Made by a program: the position numbers and the translations under genes. The notes under the pieces are model-generated. The model was not told the origin of the DNA. It did not search any database and saw only the letters and a list, made by a program, of their open reading frames with translations. Below, piece after piece: positions 31,801 to 39,998 of a DNA stretch of 64,000 nucleotides. The number at the start of each line of letters is the position of its first letter. The first letter of the stretch is position 1. The stretch is taken from assembly GCA_022457065.1 (NCBI GenBank), contig JAJGBQ010000001.1:4278001-4342000 (forward strand), written 5' to 3'. This DNA is from Curvularia sp. ZM96. Lineage: Eukaryota; Ascomycota; Dothideomycetes; Pleosporales; Pleosporaceae.

Positions 31801-32349
31801 GAGCGCCTGCAGTCCCATCTTGCGGTACCTGATGGCAACCGGCCAACTTACGGCCCCTTTCCCCGTCTTGACCGCATCCTTGGACGCGAACTGAGCGTAC
31901 AGCTGTACAATCTCCTCGTACTTTCTGATGTAGTCCTGGTCGGCGGCGAGAGCAGCCGGGTCTTGGTGCGCGCATAGGGCCTCGAACGTCGGGACGGATT
32001 CCTCAATCATGCTAACATTGTTGGAGTTGAGGATAGTGCGCAGAATCTGTAGCACAGAGCCGGCATAGAGCGGGAGGTCGCGCGGGCACTTCTCTATCAC
32101 CGTCTTGACAATCTGCAGCGTAACCTGCACATTGCCCGTGCGGACTTTCCACACATCCTTGGTGGTGCGCTTGTCCAGAAAGTCGACGACTTTTTGCAGC
32201 TTACTCCGGCGCGTGCTTGCATAGTAGAGCAGGTAGCTCAACTCGCTCGAATTGGCCTTTGCATCGGCATTGTTCTTCTGGACTTTGGGATAGCATTTGA
32301 GTACCAGGACCTGGTGCTTTGGGCGGCACGCCTGGCGCGCTGCGTTCAT
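28876..32349 (-). CDS. efr3: EFR3, plasma-membrane scaffold of PI4-kinase complex
   Basis: Intronless, 1157 residues. EFR3 is a palmitoylated HEAT/ARM-repeat rod that recruits Stt4/PI4KIIIalpha (with Ypp1/TTC7) to the plasma membrane for PI4P synthesis. The N-terminus has two cysteines in basic surroundings (RQACRPKHQ and LKCYPK, Cys8 and Cys19), candidates for palmitoylation. Family sequence follows: SSELSYLLYYASTRRSKL and VWKVRTGNVQVTLQIVKTVIEKCPRDLPLYA. Helical repeats extend to about residue 770. The last 350 residues are disordered and Ser/Pro-rich, with clusters such as PSSPPGSPSRG that look like phosphorylation sites. The C-terminal segment contains FSGFLDSIGVDDDADAED. The start is the first Met of the frame and matches the family N-terminus. 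Confidence 0.92.
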   Translation of the reverse strand: MNAARQACRPKHQVLVLKCYPKVQKNNADAKANSSELSYLLYYASTRRSKLQKVVDFLDKRTTKDVWKVRTGNVQVTLQIVKTVIEKCPRDLPLYAGSVLQILRTILNSNNVSMIEESVPTFEALCAHQDPAALAADQDYIRKYEEIVQLYAQFASKDAVKTGKGAVSWPVAIRYRKMGLQALKAVASSESLGSETGRQLAVIIPVILANIYSETGAYLKRLETREAAQGDHEKEVATRRRQSVSTARTDEEDGDPIAASATTEDADKLAEEEVGVLALQALRSIFQGVNRGQLRLATSAVLNFIGTNVKSQLESPPSESSHWATTLMAMICVWVPVQDRYTILVGAVEALVRSPIVEDDLERQLVLATVIDYLLASPINFIGLSVMDALVGFISHTLLLLQLGGPGSNILPHHQPTAPVMSEKEEIKQPSPNNPDGVVMEVVKKPSGVRLQLLDTVQKCMADLATHVYYTDQISDMVEAILSRLKPSRLSAISTTAEAIQNPEGAVEAVADSISMQEKTHVDRFFSFETARITALDAVKAILKRANAKKPNGSTASVSRSKVGVSVWEGSQWLLRDPSGRVRKAYVDALVTWLNNEKDKEDLRIVDNYRRKERDNEKNSLSRRAVSSASTRERVSKRGKDTFLPLLHLAVYENAHQYIDSEADYLLLHLLLSTLVNRLGVNAARSGLPMIMRLQEDIVTIEDPGAKLRIGSLVHGYLWALSSALDFEVTSVGRALHNEITRRNQKGLWMKSINVPPMPIDLIETPHPTPVAVPPEIVQNEALKPFDNLEALVDKISEGYSTSLYSPPSSPPGSPSRGVSVNPSIPAIHQPAQPAAPRDAPELSFRVREDLMASWTRDDCLANHTKDSTSASVSGSRSGTHHTKNNFLGVNIPHGNLDSNASSPVPSPRRAQSRPASGAHGLAGRFSSPNRSRSPGGTPNSSSSMRSTVRVDDLRRALSTSGGGPPRTGYSVRAPSQRHRKSSSDHASTTSESLVSVHSLSDASFITTNPTGDSQQLPNPDSPTTPAATPTPRPQTATSTHSNAPVHQSVYTMENPPPVPPIPEDLKANANGDIHAMDFASRPRTAPNGGMATKSRSVKSGASRSRSGDRRRGSTAKSFVSPAKPDFSGFLDSIGVDDDADAEDVDGGEVRVSRAPY

Positions 32350-32857
32350 TGAGGCTCTGGCGGGGGTGTTGTGACGTGGTGGGCTCGAGGAGAGGTATGC
32401 GTGTAACGACTGGGGATGCGGAATGCAGCGGCGATGATGACGAAGGACGCGGGGAGGGGTTTGTAATTAAGAGATACGTAGACGGGAGGAATTGGATGGC
32501 GCGGATGAAAAGCGAGGCTCAGTGCCGCTGCATTATTCGGGGGGCCTTGGGGGTCGCTAGTTGGCAGACGTTTACAGCACACGGTGGCCTAGGGAGAGGA
32601 GTCGAGCAGGAGTAGGAGTAGTCAGTCTAAGGGTCTGGGTTGTGGGTAGCGATGCGCGCGGCCGAACCGGACGGACCCCGACAACGCGGTCTCTGCCCAA
32701 TCTCAATCTTGTTTCCCCGTCAGCCCTAATCTCTCCGCCAAGCATCATCGTACATGACCTGGCCCAGTGGACCTAGCTGTACACGTATTCAGCCCTCGCT
32801 CTATATATACACTTATACTACATAGTACATATGCCACAGTGCAAACTAAGCACCCCC
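32350..32857 (-). promoter_or_regulatory. Spacer with EFR3 promoter and mtIF3-like 3' end
   Basis: 508 bp between two minus-strand genes. The part near 32810 should be 3' UTR of the IF3-like gene and contains TGTATATA on the minus strand at 32804-32811, a perfect Puf3-type UGUANAUA site 47 nt after the stop. The rest is likely the EFR3 promoter. Confidence 0.45.
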
Positions 32858-34087
32858 TCACCGCCTGCTGCCTCGTCCCATCCATGGAGCTGGCTGGCGC
32901 TGCTTTTTGTCTGCCTCGTCCTCCTTTACTCTTGGTGCCTTGTCCTCATATGCTCCTCGTCCCTCTTCCTCTGCTTTCCTCGCCTTCTCCGGATCAGCCA
33001 CCAAGAACCCTGCCCCTTCCGCATCCCTCGCCTTGCGCTTCTTCTCTTCCGCCCCATATGTGACCTTCCCACCCTTTTCATACTTCGCCCTCGCCTTCAC
33101 CCTCGGTAAGCCCGTGTTAGGGGAGTAATCCTGACTCCCAGACTCTACCAGTCGTGCGCGCATGAGCTTTGGCAGCATCTCCTGCCGTCCAGCCTTGATT
33201 GATTGCATCACACCTTTTTTTACAGTCTCGAACCGCTTGTCGAGGTTCTCCGTGAGGTGTTTGGGTGGTCGGGCCATGACCCATTGGATTACACGCCCGT
33301 CGCTGACAGGATTGATCAAAAACGTTGTGCCTTCGGGCATGCCTTTGATAATGAAATCAGGTCGCAAGTGTGGGAAGCGAGCGTGCATCCACGGCCAGAT
33401 GGTAGGGTCACCAGGCGTGTGCCTCTCAAATTTGGGTATCTTGCCCTGTAATCGAATGCGAACCTCGACGGGTGAACCGCTCTCGACGAATTGATAGGCG
33501 CGATCCATCGAGATCCTGTAATGTGACGTAGGACTCGACTCGTTGAAAATAATGTTCTTCAGTCCTCCAAGTTGGCCTTTCTGAGGAGTAACTTTCGGGA
33601 CTTGGTGCGTGTGGGCATGGACGAATGAAAAGGCCTTGTACTCGGCTGGGAACTCATCATCTGAGACGTCCTTGTAGTGCTTTGCCATGTCCTTCTTCAG
33701 CGGCTGTATGCTATAAAGCATGTACCCATCCTTGACATAATTGTCGTAAACTTCTTGCAATGAGACGTCCTCCGCTATCAGTTTATGGTGTTGATGGTGC
33801 TTATCGCCCTCGAAGAGGTGGATACGATGCTGCGAAGCACTTGGAGGCTCTACCGTATATGGTGAAAATACCAAAGCCTTGTGTTGTCCGAGAAGCGTCT
33901 TGGATTTAGCCGTCTTGTAGAGATTCAAGCCACGCCGTTGCGTCAGACATTGCGGAGGAACGCAGCGGGGACTCTGGACTGCGCATTGTGGGCGATATAA
34001 TGTTTGGAGCGTTCGAACCTGGAGTCGCACGGGAGGCAAGAGGAGCGAGCGGAATTCGACGGTGGGTATGCGAGTTGCTGGTGGCAT
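32858..34087 (-). CDS. Probable mitochondrial translation initiation factor IF3-like (Aim23 type)
   Basis: Intronless, 409 residues. The N-terminal 50 residues are rich in Arg, Leu, Pro and Gln with few acids, as in a mitochondrial presequence. An N-domain-like region (LIAEDVSLQEVYDNYVKDGYMLYSIQP) resembles the IF3 signature in which a ligand-independent loop leads to a helix and the LVEIAP-like strand. A C-domain-like region (LKNIIFNESSPTSHYRISMDRAYQFVESGSPVEVRIRLQGK) has the shape of the IF3 C-domain, including the 'xVKxxVRFRG'-like strand. Fungal mtIF3 proteins (yeast Aim23) are very divergent. The C-terminal 100 residues are charged and disordered. The assignment rests on motif shape rather than a signature. 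An alternative is an unrelated mitochondrial ribosome-associated protein. Confidence 0.55.
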   Translation of the reverse strand: MPPATRIPTVEFRSLLLPPVRLQVRTLQTLYRPQCAVQSPRCVPPQCLTQRRGLNLYKTAKSKTLLGQHKALVFSPYTVEPPSASQHRIHLFEGDKHHQHHKLIAEDVSLQEVYDNYVKDGYMLYSIQPLKKDMAKHYKDVSDDEFPAEYKAFSFVHAHTHQVPKVTPQKGQLGGLKNIIFNESSPTSHYRISMDRAYQFVESGSPVEVRIRLQGKIPKFERHTPGDPTIWPWMHARFPHLRPDFIIKGMPEGTTFLINPVSDGRVIQWVMARPPKHLTENLDKRFETVKKGVMQSIKAGRQEMLPKLMRARLVESGSQDYSPNTGLPRVKARAKYEKGGKVTYGAEEKKRKARDAEGAGFLVADPEKARKAEEEGRGAYEDKAPRVKEDEADKKQRQPAPWMGRGSRR

Positions 34088-34376
34088 CGTATCTACAACT
34101 GAAGATTGTGAAAGTTGTCGCGCAGGAATGTACGACGCTTGACTCGTGTTGCGCTAGGGCCGCTGCACTTCTGACGTCGTAGTACAACCAGTTCACACTA
34201 TCACAACCTTGCTTAACAAGCGTGCATAGTAGTCAGGGGAACGCAATCTTAACGGCAAAATAGTCTAGAAAACATATAGCTAGGGCGTAGGGGAGAGTTC
34301 GCTGCCAAAGCTTAATTTATAAATATCACAAATCAATGCAAAGTACCTCCCAGAGAAAAATAATTGTATTTTTCTA
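34088..34376. other. Short intergenic spacer
   Basis: 289 bp between a minus-strand start codon and the 3' end of the next minus-strand gene. It is AT-rich toward 34320-34370. No feature was recognised. Confidence 0.5.
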
Positions 34377-36263
34377 TCATGTCCACATCGGCCTGGAAAA
34401 TACCGTTGTAGCAGGTTCATCACTGCTCCGATACTGCAGATTCGACGCAGACGAGAAGACGTCATCCCAATCGATGCCCAGACTAAACGGATTATACGAC
34501 TGATCATCCCAGACTACCTGTGAAAAGTCCGCTGTAGGCTCGGGTAAATACTGCACAGTGCCCTGGAGCGCCATTGCAGCATGCGTCTGGTCGTGGTACA
34601 CCTGCACTGGCGCCACCGGTGTAGAAGGTCTCTGCGTCGTTGCTGTCGTGGGCGGACTAAGTGCCGACGCAGGTGTAGCTTGATATGAGCTGCCTATAGA
34701 GCTAGCACTGGGACGGCGGTCAGTGTTGAAGTCCGCCGGGTACGTCGGACGAGCCTGGTTGACGAGCTCATGTTCGCAACGGCGGACGATCTGAGCCACT
34801 CGCTGTAAAAGTTGCTGCTCGACTGGGCTGGGCATCTGTTCGGCTTCCGCGTACAGCTCTTCTTGCACGCGACGCAGCAAGTCTCTGCGGAATCTCCTTG
34901 AGGCTTCGCTGGGTGAGTCGCAGTCGTAAACTGTGAGTTTGTCAGTAAATTATATAGAAGCTTCGGAGAGAAGTCGGGGGCTTACATGGACTCGGGATAT
35001 CCGCAGCTGGAACATGTGGGAAAAGAATTTGATAGACATCCCTCCATTTATCCTCCTCCAGCCTCAGTGCAGTCGTGCGCTTTCTCAGCGTCCACACTGT
35101 TTCCCTGTCAATACCGTCGATTTGCTGAGGAGACGACCTCTCGCACTGCTGTAAGCGAACGTGATTTGATTGCTCCTTGTCCGACTTGAAAGTTGTGTAG
35201 CAGATTGGACAAAATATTGGCTGGGCATGTGAGCGATACAGATGTTCCTTCATTCGATGAACAGTCGTCCAGCCAGGACCGGGACAAGTACGCCTGTTAC
35301 GATATCGATTTGGATCATGTTTGTAGAATGGACACGCAAAGCGTGTGCCCATCTCTGATTCATCTGATGCGGTCACTGATCCGCGACGCCTTTTATTGGG
35401 GCTCTCTTCATCGTCCTCGTCATCCGGTGGTAAACTGTCTTGACGTGACTTTCTCTTCGAGCCGGAACTTAGCGATGTTTTGCCGCTGCTTTGACTCGTA
35501 GGAATGGAAACTCCAGTGTGAGTATTCGAGGTGTCGTTGGCCACGCATTGCTTGTAAGCAGCATGCCGTAAACTGATTTCGACCTTCCTGATAATGAACT
35601 CGATGACCTTAACAGTGGACTTGGCTTGTCGAAGGGCAAAAAGCCCCTTTTCATACTCGTATTCATCATCGCTGACGTCCGTGCTCGTATACATGTCGCA
35701 GCTGCTCGTTGACGACAAAGAAGTGATTGATAGCGATCGCTCTTCTGGTTTGTTGCACGAGGGCAAATTCTCATTTACCCATCTCTCTATTTCTTCATCT
35801 TGGGAAGCTTGCTGGGCTTTTAGGGTTTCCGCAGCTCCGTCACAAGCGACAATTGCCAATTCGGGAGCACCAGGGAAGCTTCGCGGGATCCTCCGACCCG
35901 CAACAGCTCTTGCGGGGTCGCTTGGGCGGACGTCCCGTCTGAATAGCCTTGGCCTATCAAAATCGACGTGGAATTGGAATGGCGTAGCCTTGATGTTATG
36001 AAAAACACTCGGTACACCTGGAAGTTGTGTGAGAAACGGATCTGAAACACCCTTTAGTGATCTAGACTGCTGAAAGTGTCTCGACGAAGCGTACCTTGAT
36101 CCAATCCCGCTACTTCCAAGGGCGAAAGGGAGTCGAGGTCGCTATTGTAGCCTGAATCCCTGGTTCTCGAGGACGAAAGGGAGTCTCTCCTATGAATTTG
36201 CTTGGTCGTGCTTAGCCTAGGCAAGCTCACATGTGAATTGATGCAAGATGGTATGGCTGCCAT
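34377..36263 (-). CDS. Orphan fungal protein with C2H2-like zinc-binding domain
   Basis: Three exons, 36095-36263, 34986-36041 and 34377-34930, give 592 residues. Introns are 53 nt (gtacgc...tttcag) and 55 nt (gtaagc...ctcacag), both phase 1. After a Ser-rich N-terminus and a SDDEYEYEKGLFALRQAK helix comes a nuclear-localisation-like KRKSRQD...NKRRRGS stretch. The hallmark is RFACPFYKHDPNRY, then CPGPGWTTVHRMKEHLYRSH and FCPICYTTF...HVRLQQC. Cys/His spacing fits one atypical C2H2 finger and a C2HC finger. The following TLRKRTTALRLEEDKWRDVYQILFP ends at IPSPFYDCD. The C-terminus contains a predicted helix and a Gln/Pro/Thr-rich tail with SLGIDWDDVF, a possible activation motif. This FACPFYKHDP family is widespread in Pezizomycotina and uncharacterised to my knowledge. 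The exact start Met (36263, or 36329) is uncertain. Confidence 0.72.
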
Positions 36264-37161
36264 TGCGCAAGGATGATGGGTTGGCCTTCCGTGAGATTGC
36301 TCCGATTCGCAAATTGAAAGAAACAGCACATATGATAGCCACCAGCTTTGCTAAAGAGATATCAAAGACAACCTTGAAAATCGTCCACACGGCCGTAATA
36401 AGCATCTAGGCACCATTGCGCGAATGCGCAAACGTGGGATCTGCGTAGCGGACACGTCCGGACAGCCCGTCATCAGCCGAACGCAAGGCACCCACGCCAA
36501 TCAACCATCATGGTCGATTCGGCCTCGGCGTCGTGGACAGCGCAGGACACGCAAACAGGATATTGAGTGGCTTTGCAATATTGATGAGCAAGGCGCTCGT
36601 GATACTAGAGGAATGACCGCTGCGTGTCAGCGACGTAGTCATCAATTGCACACTAGTTACCAAAGAAACGGGTCTTAGGCCTACAACGTGGCGACCCTCA
36701 GATTCGCCTTGTTCATCTCAGCCCCCTGTTCATCCAATACATCGCTTCCATCTCCCAAGATGTTTATTTTGGTGATCATTGGCATGCTTGGTGTCTACGT
36801 TAGCCAATAAATCTTGTCACGCCACTTGCGCATGCTCTGCACAAAAGTTGTCTAGATTCCATGTTGATTGGCAAAAACCAAGGACATTGTCAGCCCTGCA
36901 CTGTGAAAAGAAAGTGACAGCGCATGTGTGAGAGCAAAAGTCCATCGTAACCAATGCTTGCTAACCGCTGCCTATAACCAATGAAAGTTGTCTGCTATAG
37001 CTAATGCCTAGTAGCCGCTATAGCTAATATCTAGTAACCACTATAGCCTCCTATTTCCTTTACCGACCAGTCCCATGAGAGTTGTACATAAGCCAAAAAC
37101 GTCCAACAAAAACCTCAAATACTACTAGAACCGTAGAATGCTCCACCCGACCGCCTCACCT
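36264..37161. other. Intergenic with 23-bp tandem repeat
   Basis: About 0.9 kb between two minus-strand genes, with no supported ORF. The right part (36940-37050) is AT-rich and contains a short tandem repeat, listed separately. Confidence 0.5.
36994..37048. repeat. 23-bp tandem repeat, about 2.4 copies
   Basis: Unit 1 (36994-37016) and unit 2 (37017-37039) start GCTATAGCTAAT and end CTAGTARCC, with 3 mismatches between them by eye. A third partial copy continues to 37048. Related CTAACCGCTGCCTATAACC text upstream, at about 36961-36979, may be a decayed copy. Confidence 0.7.
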
Positions 37162-38874
37162 CTAGAACTTCTGCTTTTTGAACAACGGCAGCCGATAGCC
37201 CGCGAGCCCGGCATCGTTGTCGAAGCCAATAAAAGGCGAGGGGTAGTCGTTCTGCATGAGCCTCCGATCATTCTCATTGAAGGCTACGCCTTCACGTATG
37301 ACCGCCTCTAGCAGCCTACCATACAAGCAAGCAGCATGCAAGTCCTCTGGCTTCGTCTTGTTGAGGACCTTGGCGTATATAGCCTTCAGACGCCCCACCT
37401 CCTCCCTTTGTTTGCACATCTTGAAGCCGTAGTCGCGCCGAAGGCACGCTGGCGGCTCCGTCTTGTCAGAATCTTGAATGAATTGCTTCAGCCTCCATAC
37501 TGTGGGGCGCCGCTCGGGTGGTATGGAAAGGAAAGCTTCTAAGTAGGGGAATGATTCGCGGAAGCACTCATAACCTTTAGCAAGGAACAGGGTCACTAGA
37601 CAATGCGTTTCTAGCGCGTAATGGAGCTCGTGGAAGATGGTTTGGACGCTGTCTGCTTCTTGTAGGATGACGGCATAAAGACCTGCCAGTAGTCGCTCCT
37701 CTTCTTCGTCTCTGGTGCAGACAAATCCGAAAGAGTACCATGCGCTTTCGTGCTTTGGAAGAAGTTGATTGCGCGAGATCGTTTCAATGAGCAAAGCAAC
37801 CTCTTGCTGGGATCCGTTTCTCTGTGCAGGGAAGAGCTGAGCCGGAGAAGTCAAAGGCGTCAGAGGTGTCGAAGGTGTCGAAGGTGTCAAAGCTGTCGAA
37901 GAACTGAGGGGGCTTGAGGGGCTCAGAGGAGTCAACGGAGTCAGGGGAGATTCCAAAGTGGTGCATGTATTCTTTGGTTGTATTCCATAGCCGGTTTCGT
38001 TGAAATTGTATAAACAAGGCTGAGCCTTAGTTGGGGATGGGATATTCATTGCAGATGTGGACGAGTTGTCGCGGAAAGCAACATTCTTGAAAGTCGTCGT
38101 CGTTCTTGAAACTGAGAGCAGCGAACCATACGCTCGTTTAGGGAAACTCAATTTACAAATGAGCTCAAATAACTCGTTTGCAAACGATGCATCCTTGATG
38201 AGATGAGCCAAGCGCTCTTTAAGCTTCGATTCCTTGGTAATTGTTGCAGCAATATGGATCAAATTGTTCGTCTCCTTTAAGGAACCGTCGTACGTTTCAA
38301 CGGCCTGAAAGAGCTTGATGATGCGGCCTCCGAGTTCCTGGTTGGTCTCTGAATAGCTGTAATCATCACCGAACCCGAACATGGTGGTGATGAAGTCCGC
38401 GAAAATGTCGTGATAATCCTTGAAGCAGCCGCGAAGGAAGCGGATGGCAGCACGAGCGTCGAAGTAGGAGAGTAGGAGGAATACCTCCCACAGATTCTCT
38501 TCTGCTTTCTCAAGACTTGCACCTAGACGTGATTCGTTAGCGCCGAGAGTGAGTAAGTAAGGTTGCTATAAGATGGTACCTCGAGAAAGCTGTGCAATTG
38601 ATGCCAATGTATCTTCCACTTCCGTAAGGTCTTTTTTCGTTATGTGGCGTGGCCTAGAATCTCTGTAAGATATAAATATATCCACAGAGTTCTTGACAAC
38701 GTCTTCTCGCATGCTGACCGAGGCGTGGAGTATTCTCGACATGCGGCTCAGGAAACGTTCCCTCAAGCCGTCTGGAACAGCCACGCTTCTGACTAAGGTG
38801 ATATCGACGGGGTCTTCTGTTAGATCTTTCTCGACTGCTACCACAACAGTGCTCCTCTTCTGCTGATGTGCCAT
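37162..38874 (-). CDS. Uncharacterised fungal protein
   Basis: Two exons, 38580-38874 and 37162-38522, with a 57-nt phase-1 intron (gtacca...gtctag), give 551 residues. I do not recognise the family. The N-terminal 100 residues are mixed charged helices. Exon 2 starts with an all-alpha region with a SYFDARAAIRFLRGCFKDYHDIFADF segment. Residues around 270-310 form a Pro/Ser/Thr repeat (LTPLTPLSPSSPLSSS and relatives). The last 230 residues look globular, with Cys and aromatic residues (SAWYSFGFVCTRDEEEERLLAGLYAVILQ) and an end in LAGYRLPLFKKQKF. An upstream in-frame Met at 38961 could extend the protein by 29 residues. No signal peptide or membrane helix is seen. Confidence 0.62.
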
Positions 38875-39998
38875 GATGGTAGTGTCTCGAAGTTGTCTAG
38901 CCGGGTCGTGTAGTACTCGGGCTTGTCTCTTCCTAGTTGTGCTTCGCAGCAACTCACGCAACTACACCAAACGCCTCAAAACTGATGTGTAGTTGTCTCA
39001 AGGTATCGTGAAGTCCGCGAACTCGTTTTGCCGACTGACTCGTATCAGTCGTATTATATTCAAAAGCTTGGAACTCGATGCAATCACTCAAGAGCCTATG
39101 CTTCAAGTCAGTATACATCAACGAACTCGACTCATCACAACGTAACCCACCACTGCTGTATCACCAGATACACTCAGAGCTCCGACTGCAATCAATGTAC
39201 CAAGAGTACAGTCGGTATACCGAGTGTCGTGTAATGTAGTTTTCAACTAGCAAAAACAGGTTTCCAATCTGCCGCTGTCGCATGCGGAAAGCAGCAACGG
39301 CAGCAGTAAAAGTGGTGGTGGTGGTGGTGGTGGTGGTGGTGAGCGAGTGGTTAAGTAGACAAGAATAGATGAATAAGAAGAAAGGAGAGGAGAGGAGTCG
39401 GTGGGTCGGCCGGGGTCAAGTAAGTTGTGGTGGAGAAGGAGAAGGAGAGACCATAACCCTGCCTTTATACGCCAGGCGAGCAGCAGGAGCAGCAGGAGCA
39501 CCGACGTAGCAGCCTCACCGCTCGCTCTTACTTGCGTTTACCTTCATTTACCTTCGTTTGCCTTGCGCCGGAGTACTAATTGAGGCAGTAAAGCATATGG
39601 CGGTTGGTAAGGTGAGAGAGAAGCAAGTCACGTGGTGGCAGGTGATGTAAGAGAACCGGCAAACGACACACCGCAGGATTATAGTTAGACGTGGACTGTA
39701 GGCTGCACGGAAGAGGCGTTTGAGGATTTTGGCGGTGGGAGAGCGGGGGGAAGGGAGGGGAAGGGGTAGGGCATGGTAGCCTTGAAGGATGGTGTAGGCA
39801 AGAAGGGAAGGAAGGCATAAGTCGACGGCACTCATGACAGCGGGAAAAGGTAGGGGGGAATTCTAGTTTTGAATTACATTGACATAGGGGAATAAAGACT
39901 CTGTATGCGTAGTTGCTATAGTATCACGAAAAGTAAGACAGAACGCTTCTTTTCTTCTCTTGGAAACAAGTCGAATCTCAAACCCCTTTACCTCTGTC
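38875..39998. other. Intergenic with simple repeats
   Basis: 1.1 kb between two minus-strand genes, so it holds the 3' UTR of GPI13 and the promoter of the gene at 38874. From 39240 to 39500 the minus strand is pyrimidine-rich, consistent with a promoter or leader region. It contains a GTG trinucleotide run at 39312-39341. No gene was recognised. Confidence 0.5.
39312..39341. repeat. (GTG)10 microsatellite
   Basis: Ten uninterrupted GTG units on the + strand (CAC on the minus strand), in non-coding DNA upstream of the minus-strand gene starting at 38874. Confidence 0.9.

Noticed and set aside
32767..33109. Overlapping Leu/Pro-rich + strand ORFs
   Set aside because: They are antisense to the 3' part of the IF3-like gene and its UTR, with no domain.
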